Source: Aeromicrobium sp.
GTDB taxonomy: Bacteria; Actinomycetota; Actinomycetes; Propionibacteriales; Nocardioidaceae
Direction: 5' to 3'
NCBI GenBank assembly: GCA_023257515.1
Contig: JALRCA010000164.1
Coordinates: 1-48,674 of the forward strand
Length of the DNA stretch: 48,674 nt
The translations under genes and the position numbers were made by a program. Of the stretch, positions 16,743-25,056 are shown piece by piece. Under the pieces are notes generated by a model, which saw nothing but the letters and a program-made list of their open reading frames with translations, had not been told where the DNA came from and made no database searches. How positions within the stretch are numbered: the first letter of the stretch is position 1; the number at the start of each line of letters is the position of its first letter.

Positions 16743-17900
16743 CTAGCGGCGCCGTGCCCCGCCGGATCCCGCCAGCACCGCATCGGTGAACGACGCGAAG
16801 GTCAGCTGATCGGGTCCCGCGGGGCGCGGGCCGAGCCGCACCGCGACGAGGTCGCGGGACGGCACGACCGTCAGGAACTGATTGCCGTAGCCGAGCGCCC
16901 AGGCGGTGTCCGTCGGCGCCCGCGGCGCGAGCCGCCCCGAGTAGGGCGGGCGGTCGGTCGCGAATCCGGCCGCGCGCTGGACCTCGACGACTCGTCCCGG
17001 GCGGTTGACCCACCACAGCAGGCCGTAGGCGGCGTTGCGCTGCTGGGACGACGCTCCGACGAGCTGGCTGAGCAGTCGGCGAGGCACCACCTGGGTTCGA
17101 CCCCAGCGTCCGTCGCGCGCGACGAGCAGGCCGAGGCGCGCCACGTCGCCGCAGGTCGAGGTGATGCCCGAGTACGTGGTCGGATGCCCGGCGTGGTCGC
17201 GCGCCCACGCGGTGCTGGTCATGCCCAGCGGCTCGAAGAGCCGGGCCCGCGCGTACGCCACGACGTCCTGCCCGGTGGCCTGCCGCAGGACGCGCTCGAG
17301 CACCTGGATCGCCGAGTTGTTGTACTCCCAGTGGGTGCCGGGCTCGTGCTGCTGGTCCAGGCCGGTCGCGAAGCGGGTCTTGTCGGGTGCGGAGCGGATC
17401 ATCTGCCCGTAGTCGAGCGCATACGTCCAGCGACGACCGGACGTGTTGGCCATGACTTGACGGACGGTGACGTCCTCGGAGGCAGTGCCGCGCCACTCGG
17501 TGACCCAGCGGGACACGCGGTCGTCGAGTCCCAGCCGGCGCTCGCCCGCGGCGATCGCCACCAGCAGCCCCACGACCGACTTGGTGATCGAGTAGACCTG
17601 CCGACTGCCGTCGAGCCCGGCGCCGCCGGTGTGGATCACGCGTCCTCGGTGCACCACGACGGTGCAGGTCGACGCGGTCGCGGTGGCGAGGTCATCGAGA
17701 GCTCGGAAGTTGCCGGCGGGCCGGCTGGGCCACGTGCGGCCCGGGACCAGCTCGGCCGGCTGGGCCGAGGGCGACGGGGAGACGGTCGCCAACGTCGCCG
17801 GGAACGGCTCGGGCTCGCCGTCCCCCTCGCGCTCGGCGCTGCAGGCAGCAGTCAAGCCGAGCACGCCCGCGGTGACGACGCTGATGACCCGGATCCGCAC
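16743..17900 (-). CDS. Serine hydrolase lipoprotein (beta-lactamase class C fold)
   Basis: A 385-residue exported serine hydrolase. Residues 1-20 form a lipoprotein signal (lipobox around Cys20, LTAAC), followed by a Pro/Ser-rich linker. The class C/DD-peptidase catalytic motifs are S104-I-T-K107 and Y193-N-N195, with the third motif probably in the ALGYGNQF region. The family covers esterases, D-aminopeptidases and PBP-like enzymes, and activity on beta-lactams is not implied. The GTG start at 17900 follows a GAGG ribosome site. It is divergent from the DUF6318 lipoprotein across a region with a strong inverted repeat. Confidence 0.88.
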   Translation of the reverse strand: MRIRVISVVTAGVLGLTAACSAEREGDGEPEPFPATLATVSPSPSAQPAELVPGRTWPSRPAGNFRALDDLATATASTCTVVVHRGRVIHTGGAGLDGSRQVYSITKSVVGLLVAIAAGERRLGLDDRVSRWVTEWRGTASEDVTVRQVMANTSGRRWTYALDYGQMIRSAPDKTRFATGLDQQHEPGTHWEYNNSAIQVLERVLRQATGQDVVAYARARLFEPLGMTSTAWARDHAGHPTTYSGITSTCGDVARLGLLVARDGRWGRTQVVPRRLLSQLVGASSQQRNAAYGLLWWVNRPGRVVEVQRAAGFATDRPPYSGRLAPRAPTDTAWALGYGNQFLTVVPSRDLVAVRLGPRPAGPDQLTFASFTDAVLAGSGGARRR

Positions 17901-17915
17901 CGCCTCACTCTGTCA

Positions 17916-17995
17916 CGTCCCCCCACCCCCGCGGGGGACGCAATCTGAGGGGTTGTGGCCGTCCGCGCGGCCGCGATCCCTCAGATTGCGTCCCC
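17916..17995. repeat. Long inverted repeat with an alternative pairing partner
   Basis: GGGGACGCAATCTGAGG (17934-17950) and its exact complement CCTCAGATTGCGTCCCC (17979-17995) flank a 28-base loop that itself holds GGCCG/CGGCC. The outer GGGGACG can also pair with an upstream CGTCCCC (17916-17922), so two mutually exclusive structures exist. It lies between two divergent gene starts. Confidence 0.7.
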
Positions 17996-18095
17996 ACCAT
18001 CGGATGCGCGACCGGGATGTCCACAGGTTGGTACCGCGACGGGTGACGGACGTGCTCGATGCGGCTACCTTGCTGCGCAACGGAACGGGGGTCCC

Positions 18096-18602
18096 ATGCG
18101 TCGCACTGTCGTCACGATCTGCGCACTGCTCACTCTCGCGGCCTGCCGCGGCCCGGAGCCGATCGAGCCGACACCCAGCCCGGAGCCGACCGGGACGACC
18201 ACCGCAGCGCCTGACCCCACGGTCACGGAGCCGACCCTCCCGGACCAGGCCCGCCGGAACACCCCCGAAGGCGCCGCCGCATTCGTGGGCTACTGGGTCA
18301 AGACGTTCAACTACGCTGCGCGCACCGGCGACATCAGACCCATCGAGCGTGTGTCAGAAGACTGCAACGCATGTAGACCCTATCTGGAGTCGCTCGAAGA
18401 GGTCGCCTCGCAAGGCGACCTTGCGACACGCGACCTATGGGACCTGCGGCGCACGCTGGTAACGAGGAACGGCGCCGTGTTCGAGGCATCCGCGACGATT
18501 AGGACCCGGTCCAGTACTGGAGCGAAGGTCGAAAGGATCGGCTTTCGACTCCGACCCGGAGACTCCCCACGCGTCATAGACCTATATCGGATCGAATCCT
18601 GA
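18096..18602 (+). CDS. DUF6318 family lipoprotein
   Basis: A 168-residue lipoprotein. The signal MRRTVVTICALLTLAAC has the lipobox Cys17, followed by a Pro/Thr linker. The DUF6318 core is visible as AAAFVGYWVKTFNYAARTGD and a Cys pair SEDCNACRPYLE. Function is unknown in this actinobacterial family. The second half (from about 18330) has rare codons such as ATA and CTA and lower GC, unlike its first half. It overlaps the next gene by one base (TGATG), so the two are coupled. The ATG at 18096 is the start of the signal peptide. Confidence 0.82.
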   Translation: MRRTVVTICALLTLAACRGPEPIEPTPSPEPTGTTTAAPDPTVTEPTLPDQARRNTPEGAAAFVGYWVKTFNYAARTGDIRPIERVSEDCNACRPYLESLEEVASQGDLATRDLWDLRRTLVTRNGAVFEASATIRTRSSTGAKVERIGFRLRPGDSPRVIDLYRIES

Positions 18603-19312
18603 TGAGTCAGCTTGGAAAGAGTGCCGCATTCACGCTCGTGGTAGCAGTTCTGGGAGTGTCGCCAGCGATCGCCGATGTCGACATTACCCCCGACGCACTC
18701 GACCCGAAGTTGAACTTGCGGACGGAAAAGCAATGGCGCGGTGATTCGAACCGAGGTTCCCAATCAAGCAAACAGGCGACCCACGGTTCGCAGGTGGTGG
18801 AATGCAACTTCGACGGTCCCCGTCCCGATTGCGCGCTGCTTGTCACCGACGCACCCGCCCCCGCGCGGCCGGCCCTCACTCCCGGCCGCGTCGCGCGAGC
18901 CGTGCGCGAGGTCCCGATGCCGCGACTACGTCTCGCCATCCAGCCGGGTGGCCGCACCCTCGTCAACGTCCCGACGATCCTGCACACGCGGCCCACGACC
19001 TTGCGCCGCACGATCGATCTGCTCGGGCACGAGGTCGAGGTCCGCGCCACCCCTGTCCGCTACACGTGGCACCACGGCGACGGCACCGCGCGGACGACCC
19101 GCAGCCCGGGCAAGCCGTACCCCGCGAAGACCGTCACGCACCGTTACCGCAAGTCCTCCCCTCGACTCCTCGCGCGCGTCGACACCACCTACACGGTGCG
19201 CTATCGCGTCGACGGCGGCGCGTGGACCGGCCTGGGCGACACCCTCACCGCGACCGGACCCTCCGTCGGGCTGCGGGTCGACCAGCGAGCACCGGCGCTC
19301 ATCGATCGGTAG
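18602..19312 (+). CDS. Secreted hypothetical protein downstream of DUF6318
   Basis: A 236-residue exported protein. Residues 1-24 are a signal peptide (AVLGVSPAIA). The middle third (about residues 25-75) is polar and low in GC, and the C-terminal two thirds are beta-rich. A PKD-like signature is visible: VRYTWHHGDGT followed by VTHRYRKSS, the usual Y-WDFGDG and H-Y pattern. The family is common next to DUF6318 genes in Actinobacteria but has no known function; a cell-surface partner is inference. The start codon overlaps the preceding stop. Confidence 0.65.
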   Translation: MSQLGKSAAFTLVVAVLGVSPAIADVDITPDALDPKLNLRTEKQWRGDSNRGSQSSKQATHGSQVVECNFDGPRPDCALLVTDAPAPARPALTPGRVARAVREVPMPRLRLAIQPGGRTLVNVPTILHTRPTTLRRTIDLLGHEVEVRATPVRYTWHHGDGTARTTRSPGKPYPAKTVTHRYRKSSPRLLARVDTTYTVRYRVDGGAWTGLGDTLTATGPSVGLRVDQRAPALIDR

Positions 19313-19360
19313 CGAGATTCACCACATCGTGTCGACTTTCGGATCGGCCGACCTGCGGGA

Positions 19361-19366
19361 GATAAT
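19361..19366 (+). promoter_or_regulatory. Putative -10 box of the SNF2 gene
   Basis: GATAAT ends 6 bases before the ATG at 19373; no ribosome site lies between, suggesting a leaderless mRNA. Confidence 0.5.
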
Positions 19367-19372
19367 CGAGGG

Positions 19373-21964
19373 ATGCCCACCTCTGTCGATCTGCGTGTGC
19401 TGCTGAGGCACCCGGTCGACTTCGAGGTCGGCGACACGCCCGACGACTCCCGCTTCGTCTTCACCACACCGAACGGCGAGGAACGCGCGACCGCCACCGA
19501 GGCGATCGGTCCGCTCAGCCAGGGCATCCGCACGATGAACGCCGACCCGACGGTCCGCGCCTGGGCGACCCCGGCGATCCTCGCCCTGCGGCTCATGGCG
19601 CGAGGGCACCTGACCGAGCTCGACACGTCCGAGCGCAGCCAGCTGCAGGACGCAGCCCGCGCGGTCGACGTCGATCCCGCCACGGCGCAGGCCAAGGTCC
19701 GAGGATTCCTCGCCGCGCTCGCCGTCGAGGCGCCCGCGGTGGCCACGACACCGCAGGACCGCCGCGACGATCTCCCGCCGGTGGTCCAGCGTCCGGAGCG
19801 CATCAAGCCGCGGACGTTCAGCGGATCGTTCGTCATCAGCTTCGCGGAGAGCCCCACGCCGGAGGTCGCCGCGACGGCGGTCCTGCGCGTGAAGCCGATC
19901 GACTCCGGTTGGGCGGCCGCCGACGCGGCCGACGTGTGGGCCCGCGACGGCCACCACTTCGGTGCCGGGGCGAAGCAGGGCATCCGCAACCTCATGGTGG
20001 CCGCCACCACCTCGTGGCCGCCGGCCGCCCGGGTCCTCGACGAGCCCGACCTCGGACGCGTCACGCTCGACGAGGACGAGCTGCGTTCGCTCGGCTCGCC
20101 CCACACCGTCGCGACGCTCGCCGCTCATCGCATCGAGGTCGTCTGGCCCGAGTCACTCGTGCGGGACGTCGAGACCCGCGCGGTGGTGCGTCGTGTCGAC
20201 GGCGGATCCGGCTCGCAGCGCCGCGCGTTCTCGAGCGACCAGATCTTTCGCTTCGACTGGCAGGTCGCGCTGGGCGGCGACACGCTGACGGAGGCCGAGG
20301 TCGACCAGCTCGCGCGCGCCCAGCACGGTCTGCTGCGTCTGCGCGACCAGTGGGTGTTCGTCGACCCCACGCGACTCCAGCGTGTCCTGTGGCAACGCAG
20401 TCGCGACATCAGTCCGGCGCAGGCGCTGCAGGCCGCTGCGAGCGGACGTCTCGAGCTCGACGGTGTCGGCACCGACGTCGACACCGTCGGCTGGCTCGAC
20501 GACGTGCGTCGTCGACTGGCGCAGCGGCCGAAGGACCTCCCCGCCGTTGCGCAGCCCCGGGGACTCGCCGGGACGTTGCGCGACTACCAGCTCGACGGTC
20601 TGCGGTGGATGGCACAGCTGACCGACCTCGGCCTCGGCGGCTGCCTGGCCGACGACATGGGCCTGGGCAAGACTGTCATGCTGATCTCGTTGCACCTGCA
20701 CCGCGCCGAGCAGGGCGAGACGCGTCCGACCCTGGTCGTGTGCCCTGCGTCGGTCGTGGGCAACTGGGTCCGCGAGATCGAACGCTTTGCCCCAGACGTC
20801 CCGGTCAGGCGCCACCACGGCGTCGGTCGTTCGCTCGAGGACCTCGACGGCGGGTTCGTCGTCACCACGTACGCCACGATGCGGCGCGACGCCGACGACC
20901 TCGCCCAGGTCGGCTGGGGCCTGCTCGTCGCGGACGAGGCGCAGAACGTCAAGAACGTCCGGGCCGCGGCCTCACGGGCACTGCGCACCATCTCAGCCGG
21001 CACCACCGTGGCGCTCACCGGAACACCCGTCGAGAACAATCTCGCCGAGCTGTGGGCCATCCTGGACTGGACCACACCCGGGCTGCTCGGTACGTACGAC
21101 CAGTTCCGCGGCCAGTGGTCCCGGCCGATCGAGCGCTACGGCGACAGCGATCGCGCCGACGACCTCTCACGTCTCATCCGGCCCTTCGTCCTGCGACGCC
21201 GCAAGAGTGATCCCGGCATCGCTCCCGAGCTGCCGCCGAAGATCGAGACCGACTACCGAGCCTCGCTCACACGCGAGCAGGTCGGGCTGTACCAGGCCGT
21301 CGTGCGCGAGACGATGGCACAGATCGAGGCTGCCCAGGGCATCCAGCGACGCGGCCTGGTGGTCAAGCTCCTGACCCAGCTCAAGCAGATCTGCAACCAC
21401 CCCGCCCAGTTCCTCCGGCAGCCGAACGCCGAGCTTCCGGGTCGCTCCGGCAAGCTCGCGATGCTCGACGAGCTGCTCGACGAGATTCTCAGCGAGGACG
21501 GCGCGGCCCTCGTCTTCACGCAGTACGCGCAGATGGGGCACCTGCTCGAGCGCCACCTCGGCCAGCGCTCGATCCGCACCCAGTTCCTCCATGGCGGGAC
21601 TCCTGTCCGGACGCGCGAGGCGATGGTCCGCAGGTTCCAGTCCGGCGAGGTGCCGGTCTTCCTGCTGTCCCTGAAGGCCGCCGGGACCGGTCTCAACCTC
21701 ACCCGGGCCGACCACGTCATCCACTACGACCGGTGGTGGAACCCAGCCGTGGAGGACCAGGCCACGGACCGTGCGCACCGCATCGGTCAGACGAGCGTCG
21801 TCCACGTGCACCGCCTCATCAGCGAAGGCACGATCGAGGAGTCCGTCGCGGAGCTCATCACCACCAAGCGGGCCCTCGCGGATGCGGTCATCAACGCCGG
21901 CGAGAGCGCGTTGACCGAGCTCAGCGACCGCGAGCTGGCCGAGCTCGTCCGCCTGCGCCGCTGA
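19373..21964 (+). CDS. SNF2-family ATP-dependent helicase
   Basis: An 863-residue superfamily 2 motor with an N-terminal SNF2-associated region (about 1-400) and a C-terminal Swi2/Snf2 core. Motif I is DMGLGKT with Lys433, motif II is the variant DEAQ (521-524), motif III is LTGTPVENN, and the second RecA lobe ends with motif VI-like DRAHRIGQ. Bacterial members (HepA/RapA-like) move on DNA and may remodel stalled transcription or repair complexes; the precise role here is unknown. It stands alone, with a short gap to the DUF2238-like gene. Confidence 0.93.
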   Translation: MPTSVDLRVLLRHPVDFEVGDTPDDSRFVFTTPNGEERATATEAIGPLSQGIRTMNADPTVRAWATPAILALRLMARGHLTELDTSERSQLQDAARAVDVDPATAQAKVRGFLAALAVEAPAVATTPQDRRDDLPPVVQRPERIKPRTFSGSFVISFAESPTPEVAATAVLRVKPIDSGWAAADAADVWARDGHHFGAGAKQGIRNLMVAATTSWPPAARVLDEPDLGRVTLDEDELRSLGSPHTVATLAAHRIEVVWPESLVRDVETRAVVRRVDGGSGSQRRAFSSDQIFRFDWQVALGGDTLTEAEVDQLARAQHGLLRLRDQWVFVDPTRLQRVLWQRSRDISPAQALQAAASGRLELDGVGTDVDTVGWLDDVRRRLAQRPKDLPAVAQPRGLAGTLRDYQLDGLRWMAQLTDLGLGGCLADDMGLGKTVMLISLHLHRAEQGETRPTLVVCPASVVGNWVREIERFAPDVPVRRHHGVGRSLEDLDGGFVVTTYATMRRDADDLAQVGWGLLVADEAQNVKNVRAAASRALRTISAGTTVALTGTPVENNLAELWAILDWTTPGLLGTYDQFRGQWSRPIERYGDSDRADDLSRLIRPFVLRRRKSDPGIAPELPPKIETDYRASLTREQVGLYQAVVRETMAQIEAAQGIQRRGLVVKLLTQLKQICNHPAQFLRQPNAELPGRSGKLAMLDELLDEILSEDGAALVFTQYAQMGHLLERHLGQRSIRTQFLHGGTPVRTREAMVRRFQSGEVPVFLLSLKAAGTGLNLTRADHVIHYDRWWNPAVEDQATDRAHRIGQTSVVHVHRLISEGTIEESVAELITTKRALADAVINAGESALTELSDRELAELVRLRR

Positions 21965-21979
21965 TCGGTCGGCCTGCCC

Positions 21980-21985
21980 TAGGGT
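21980..21985 (+). promoter_or_regulatory. Putative -10 box of the DUF2238-like gene
   Basis: TAGGGT ends 7 bases before the GTG start at 21993, matching the leaderless pattern. Confidence 0.5.
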
Positions 21986-21992
21986 TCTCGAC

Positions 21993-22577
21993 GTGATCCG
22001 TCGTCCCGCGGTGCTGACCGTGCTCGTCCTCGCCCTGACCGTCGTCCAGCTCGTGATCGGCACGTTCGGCGGGCTGCAGCAGTTCGAGGGGAAGGGATTC
22101 GGCTACCGCCTGGTCGCCTACCCGGTGCTGATGCTGGTGGTGCCCGTCGCCTGGTGGTGGGCGAGCGCGCGCCGCGGCCCGGTCGACGACGTCCCGTGGG
22201 CAGCGTTCACGTTGATCATGGCGCCGTTCCTGATCGACGTCACCGGCAACACGTTCGACCTCTACGACACGGTCAAGCACTGGGACAACCTCAACCACCT
22301 CGTCAACTGGGGCGTCCTGTGCGGAGGTCTGGGTCTGCTGGTGGCGCGACTCGACGTGCGCCCTCGATGGCTGCTCGTGCTCGCGATCACCGGGATCGGC
22401 GCGACCCTGGCGATCCTGTGGGAGATCGGCGAGTGGTGGACCTTCATCCGCCGAGGCGTCGAGCTCGATGGCGCCTACGAGGACACCCTGGCCGACGAGA
22501 TCCTCGGCACCACCGGAGCGCTCGTCGCCGCCCTCCTCGTCGCGCGCCTCGCGAACCGCCCGCCCGCACGCGACTAG
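21993..22577 (+). CDS. DUF2238-like integral membrane protein
   Basis: A 194-residue membrane protein with about five hydrophobic segments. The short conserved stretches HWDNLNHLVNW, WEIGEWWTF and the C-terminal YEDTLADEILGTTGAL match the YjdF/DUF2238 pattern of acidic and His residues facing the membrane. The function of the family is not known. The GTG start is set by the TAGGGT hexamer 7 bases upstream. A REP-like palindrome follows the stop. Confidence 0.75.
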   Translation: MIRRPAVLTVLVLALTVVQLVIGTFGGLQQFEGKGFGYRLVAYPVLMLVVPVAWWWASARRGPVDDVPWAAFTLIMAPFLIDVTGNTFDLYDTVKHWDNLNHLVNWGVLCGGLGLLVARLDVRPRWLLVLAITGIGATLAILWEIGEWWTFIRRGVELDGAYEDTLADEILGTTGALVAALLVARLANRPPARD

Positions 22578-22589
22578 CCCCACCCGCGG

Positions 22590-22636
22590 CCCCTGAGCCT
22601 GTCGAAGGGCCACCCTCCTTGCGACAAGCTCAGGGG
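22590..22636. repeat. REP-like palindrome, second copy
   Basis: CCCCTGAGCCTGTCGAAGG and its near complement TTGCGACAAGCTCAGGGG flank a short centre. The arms match the perfect element at 10635-10674 with a few substitutions. It lies between two convergent genes and may also act as their terminator. Confidence 0.8.
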
Positions 22637-22642
22637 CCTTCG

Positions 22643-23848
22643 TCAGCCGTGGGAGCCGGCGGAGACGATCTCGTTCGGGACCCCGGGCAGCTTGACGCTC
22701 TGGACGACACGCCCGCTCGGGACGTCGACCTCGTGCAGCGTGCTGGTCGCGGGCTCGGTGACCCACGCCGTGTCGCCGTCGACGTGCAGGGTCGGACGGG
22801 CCTTCTGCCAGTCGAGCGGCTCACGCCACTCATCGGTCACCTCGATCGTGTCGAGTCGCTTGCCGTCCTTGACGTCGAGCACGTGCAAGGCGCCGTCGGT
22901 GCCGAGCACGAGGGCCTCGCCCGCCGCTCCGCGGCCCAGGGACCGGAAGGAGTAGCTCGTCCCCAGGTCGACGAGCCGCAGGGACTTCGTCGTCGTGTCG
23001 ATGAGGGCAATCCGCTCGGGGCGCTCCAGCTCGGCGTCTGCGTCGGTCTTGTAGTCACCGAGGACGACGCTCGACGAGGAGTGCCCGGCCTGGTTGCCGA
23101 TGCGGCCGTAGGCGTCCGGGGCCTCGATCTTGCTGATCGTGCCCTTGCTGACGACGACGGCACCGTCCTCGCAACCCACGACAGCCACCCCGTCGGCAGC
23201 CGTCGCCTCGCCGTGGACGCCGGGGCACGCGTCGGTGCGCGCCTTCTCGCGACCGTCCGCGTCACGCAGCACGACGCTGGAGCGCTTGTCGACCGTGCCC
23301 TCGGTGTGCAGCAGGTCGCCGCCGAGGTTCACTGCGACGCCGTGGTGCGCCCGGGGAACCTTGGTCCGCTCGATGACCTTGGTCGGCTTCGCGGAGTCGA
23401 GCACCTGAATCGTGCCGTCGCCGTCGCTGAACAGGATCGTCCGGCCGTCGTGGACCGTGACGTGCCCGGGCTCGGGTGCGGCGAACGTGCGCCCATAGGC
23501 CGGCTTGCCGGCGGTGCGGTAGTGCGAGTGGTCGCCGTGGGCCTGCACGTCCACGCCCGTGTCGAGCAGACGGAACCCCTTGTCGGTCGAGACGAACACG
23601 TGGCGGTCGTCGCCGGCCGGGTTGACGCGGACGAAGCCCTCGGCGGGCAGGGTGGCGACGGGGTCGAGGCTGTCGCGGTCGAGCACGACGACGCCCTTGT
23701 CGGTCGTGACCACGAGTCGCGGTCCCGACAGCTCCCGTCCTGAGCTCGCGTCGTCGTCCCCCGGCTCCCCCGCGCACCCCGAGACACCCACCGCAAGGGC
23801 TGAGACGAGCACCGCGGCCTTGAGACGGGTGCGATGGAGCAGGATCAT
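22643..23848 (-). CDS. aztD: Zinc metallochaperone AztD-like lipoprotein
   Basis: A 401-residue exported beta-propeller. Residues 1-25 form a lipoprotein signal with the lipobox VSGC (Cys25). The His-rich segment AHGDHSHYRTAG (about residues 104-115) matches the AztD zinc-binding loop; AztD hands zinc to the periplasmic binding protein of AztABC importers. No aztA, aztB or aztC lies in this window. A perfect 19-base Zur-type palindrome sits just upstream, and ribosome site AGGAGG precedes the ATG, both supporting zinc control. Assignment rests on the propeller, the loop and the operator; a generic YncE-type propeller is the alternative. Confidence 0.8.
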   Translation of the reverse strand: MILLHRTRLKAAVLVSALAVGVSGCAGEPGDDDASSGRELSGPRLVVTTDKGVVVLDRDSLDPVATLPAEGFVRVNPAGDDRHVFVSTDKGFRLLDTGVDVQAHGDHSHYRTAGKPAYGRTFAAPEPGHVTVHDGRTILFSDGDGTIQVLDSAKPTKVIERTKVPRAHHGVAVNLGGDLLHTEGTVDKRSSVVLRDADGREKARTDACPGVHGEATAADGVAVVGCEDGAVVVSKGTISKIEAPDAYGRIGNQAGHSSSSVVLGDYKTDADAELERPERIALIDTTTKSLRLVDLGTSYSFRSLGRGAAGEALVLGTDGALHVLDVKDGKRLDTIEVTDEWREPLDWQKARPTLHVDGDTAWVTEPATSTLHEVDVPSGRVVQSVKLPGVPNEIVSAGSHG

Positions 23849-23859
23849 GGGACCTCCTA

Positions 23860-23878
23860 GTTGAGAATCATTCTCAAC
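23860..23878 (-). promoter_or_regulatory. Zur-box operator before aztD
   Basis: GTTGAGAAT-C-ATTCTCAAC is a perfect inverted repeat of 9+1+9 bases, close to the actinobacterial Zur consensus. A possible -10 (TACCCT, 23886-23881) would put the transcription start within it, so zinc-loaded Zur would block initiation. Confidence 0.8.
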
Positions 23879-23906
23879 AGAGGGTACGCGACTCCGCGGC
23901 GGTCGT

Positions 23907-24548
23907 TCACCGGGGCCAGTGGTTCTCCGCCACGAGCTCGGAGAGCGGGCGTGGCGTGGTCCAGCGCTCCCGCTCGAGCATCGGCCCTTCGTAGAACTCC
24001 GGCACCGGCCCGAGGCACAGGATCCCGACCGGCTCCGCGCCCGGCGGCATGCCGAGCTCGGCGGCGACGACCGCGGGGTCGAACAGCGACACCCACCCCA
24101 TGCCGAGGCCCTCCACGCGCGCTGCGAGCCACAGGTTCTGGATGGCGCACGAGACCGAAGCCAGGTCCATGTGGGGCATGGTGCGTCGCCCGAAGACGTG
24201 CCGTTCGCGGTCGTCGCCGAGGGCCGCGACGAGGACCACCGCGCAGTCGAGGATGCCCTGGACCTTCAACCTCATGAACTCCTCGGCCCGCTCCCCCATC
24301 GCCTCGGCCGTGCGACGGCGTTCCAGCTCCACGTGGTCGTGCAGCCGGTGCCGCAGGTCCTCGTCGGTGACCCGCACGAACCGCCACGGCTGCATCAGGC
24401 CGACGCTCGGCGCGCGATGAGCAGCCTCCAGCAGACGGGCCAGCGTCTCGGGCGGCACCTCGCCCCCGCTGAAGTGCCGCATGTCTCGGCGCGCCGCGAT
24501 CACGCGGTGCAGGGTCGCGATGTCGTCGGGCGTGAAGTCCTCACTCAT
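23907..24548 (-). CDS. bluB: 5,6-dimethylbenzimidazole synthase (BluB)
   Basis: A 213-residue flavin enzyme of the nitroreductase fold that cleaves FMNH2 with oxygen to form the lower ligand of vitamin B12. The family pattern RRDMRHF near residue 22 and HRAPSVGLMQPWRFV near residue 46 are distinctive, as are the RTMPHMDLASVSCAIQNLW and GMGWVSLFDP segments. Length fits BluB. Cytosolic. The ATG at 24548 starts right before the first helix; the upstream open frame is antisense to the YbaK gene. No other cobalamin gene is in this window, so it may serve lower-ligand remodelling. Confidence 0.88.
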   Translation of the reverse strand: MSEDFTPDDIATLHRVIAARRDMRHFSGGEVPPETLARLLEAAHRAPSVGLMQPWRFVRVTDEDLRHRLHDHVELERRRTAEAMGERAEEFMRLKVQGILDCAVVLVAALGDDRERHVFGRRTMPHMDLASVSCAIQNLWLAARVEGLGMGWVSLFDPAVVAAELGMPPGAEPVGILCLGPVPEFYEGPMLERERWTTPRPLSELVAENHWPR

Positions 24549-24599
24549 CGCGGTCAGTCTCCCAAGCGGACGCCACCGTCCATGACGCAGGATGGGACC

Positions 24600-25055
24600 G
24601 TGGGACGTGAACGCGTGGTGGCCGCGGCCGCGGAGCTGGGACTCGAGGTCGACGTGCGCGAGCGGCCGCCGGCGTCGTCCCTCGAGGAGTCGGCGGCGAG
24701 GCTCGGGATCGAGCCGGCCGACATCGTCAAGACGTTGGTGCTGAAGCGCTCGGACGGCGGGTTCGTGTTCGCGCTGGTCCCCGGCGACCGGCAGATCGCG
24801 TGGAAGAAGCTCCGTGCCGTCCTGGGCGTCAACAAGCTGCAGCTGCCCGACGCCGAGCAGGCCCTCGGGGCCACCGGCTACGAACGGGGCACCATCACGC
24901 CGCTCGGCTCGACCACCGCCTGGCCCGTCGTCGCGGACACCTCGATCACCGGTCGCACGGTCGCGATGGGCGCCGGAGAGCACGGCTGGGGCGCCTGGGT
25001 CGACGCCGATGCGCTGATCGCGGTGCTCGAGGCCACGGTCGCCGACATCACCTGA
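24600..25055 (+). CDS. ybaK: YbaK/EbsC family aminoacyl-tRNA deacylase
   Basis: A 151-residue protein with the YbaK fold, which removes cysteine mischarged onto tRNA-Pro. The catalytic-site lysine pattern is IVKTLVLKRSDGGFVFALVPGDRQI, followed by KLRAVLGVNKLQL and the G-TPLG region (TITPLGSTTAWPVVAD). The GTG at 24600 was preferred because CAGGAT ends 6 bases upstream and homologs begin close to this point; an ATG at 24582 in the same frame adds six residues. It ends two bases before the convergent kinase gene. Confidence 0.85.
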   Translation: MGRERVVAAAAELGLEVDVRERPPASSLEESAARLGIEPADIVKTLVLKRSDGGFVFALVPGDRQIAWKKLRAVLGVNKLQLPDAEQALGATGYERGTITPLGSTTAWPVVADTSITGRTVAMGAGEHGWGAWVDADALIAVLEATVADIT

Positions 25056-25056
25056 G

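Noticed and set aside
18730-18775. tRNA-like T-arm sequence (GGTTCGAATC on the minus strand)
   Set aside because: The flanking bases do not form a T-stem or a cloverleaf, and the stretch lies within a coding frame.
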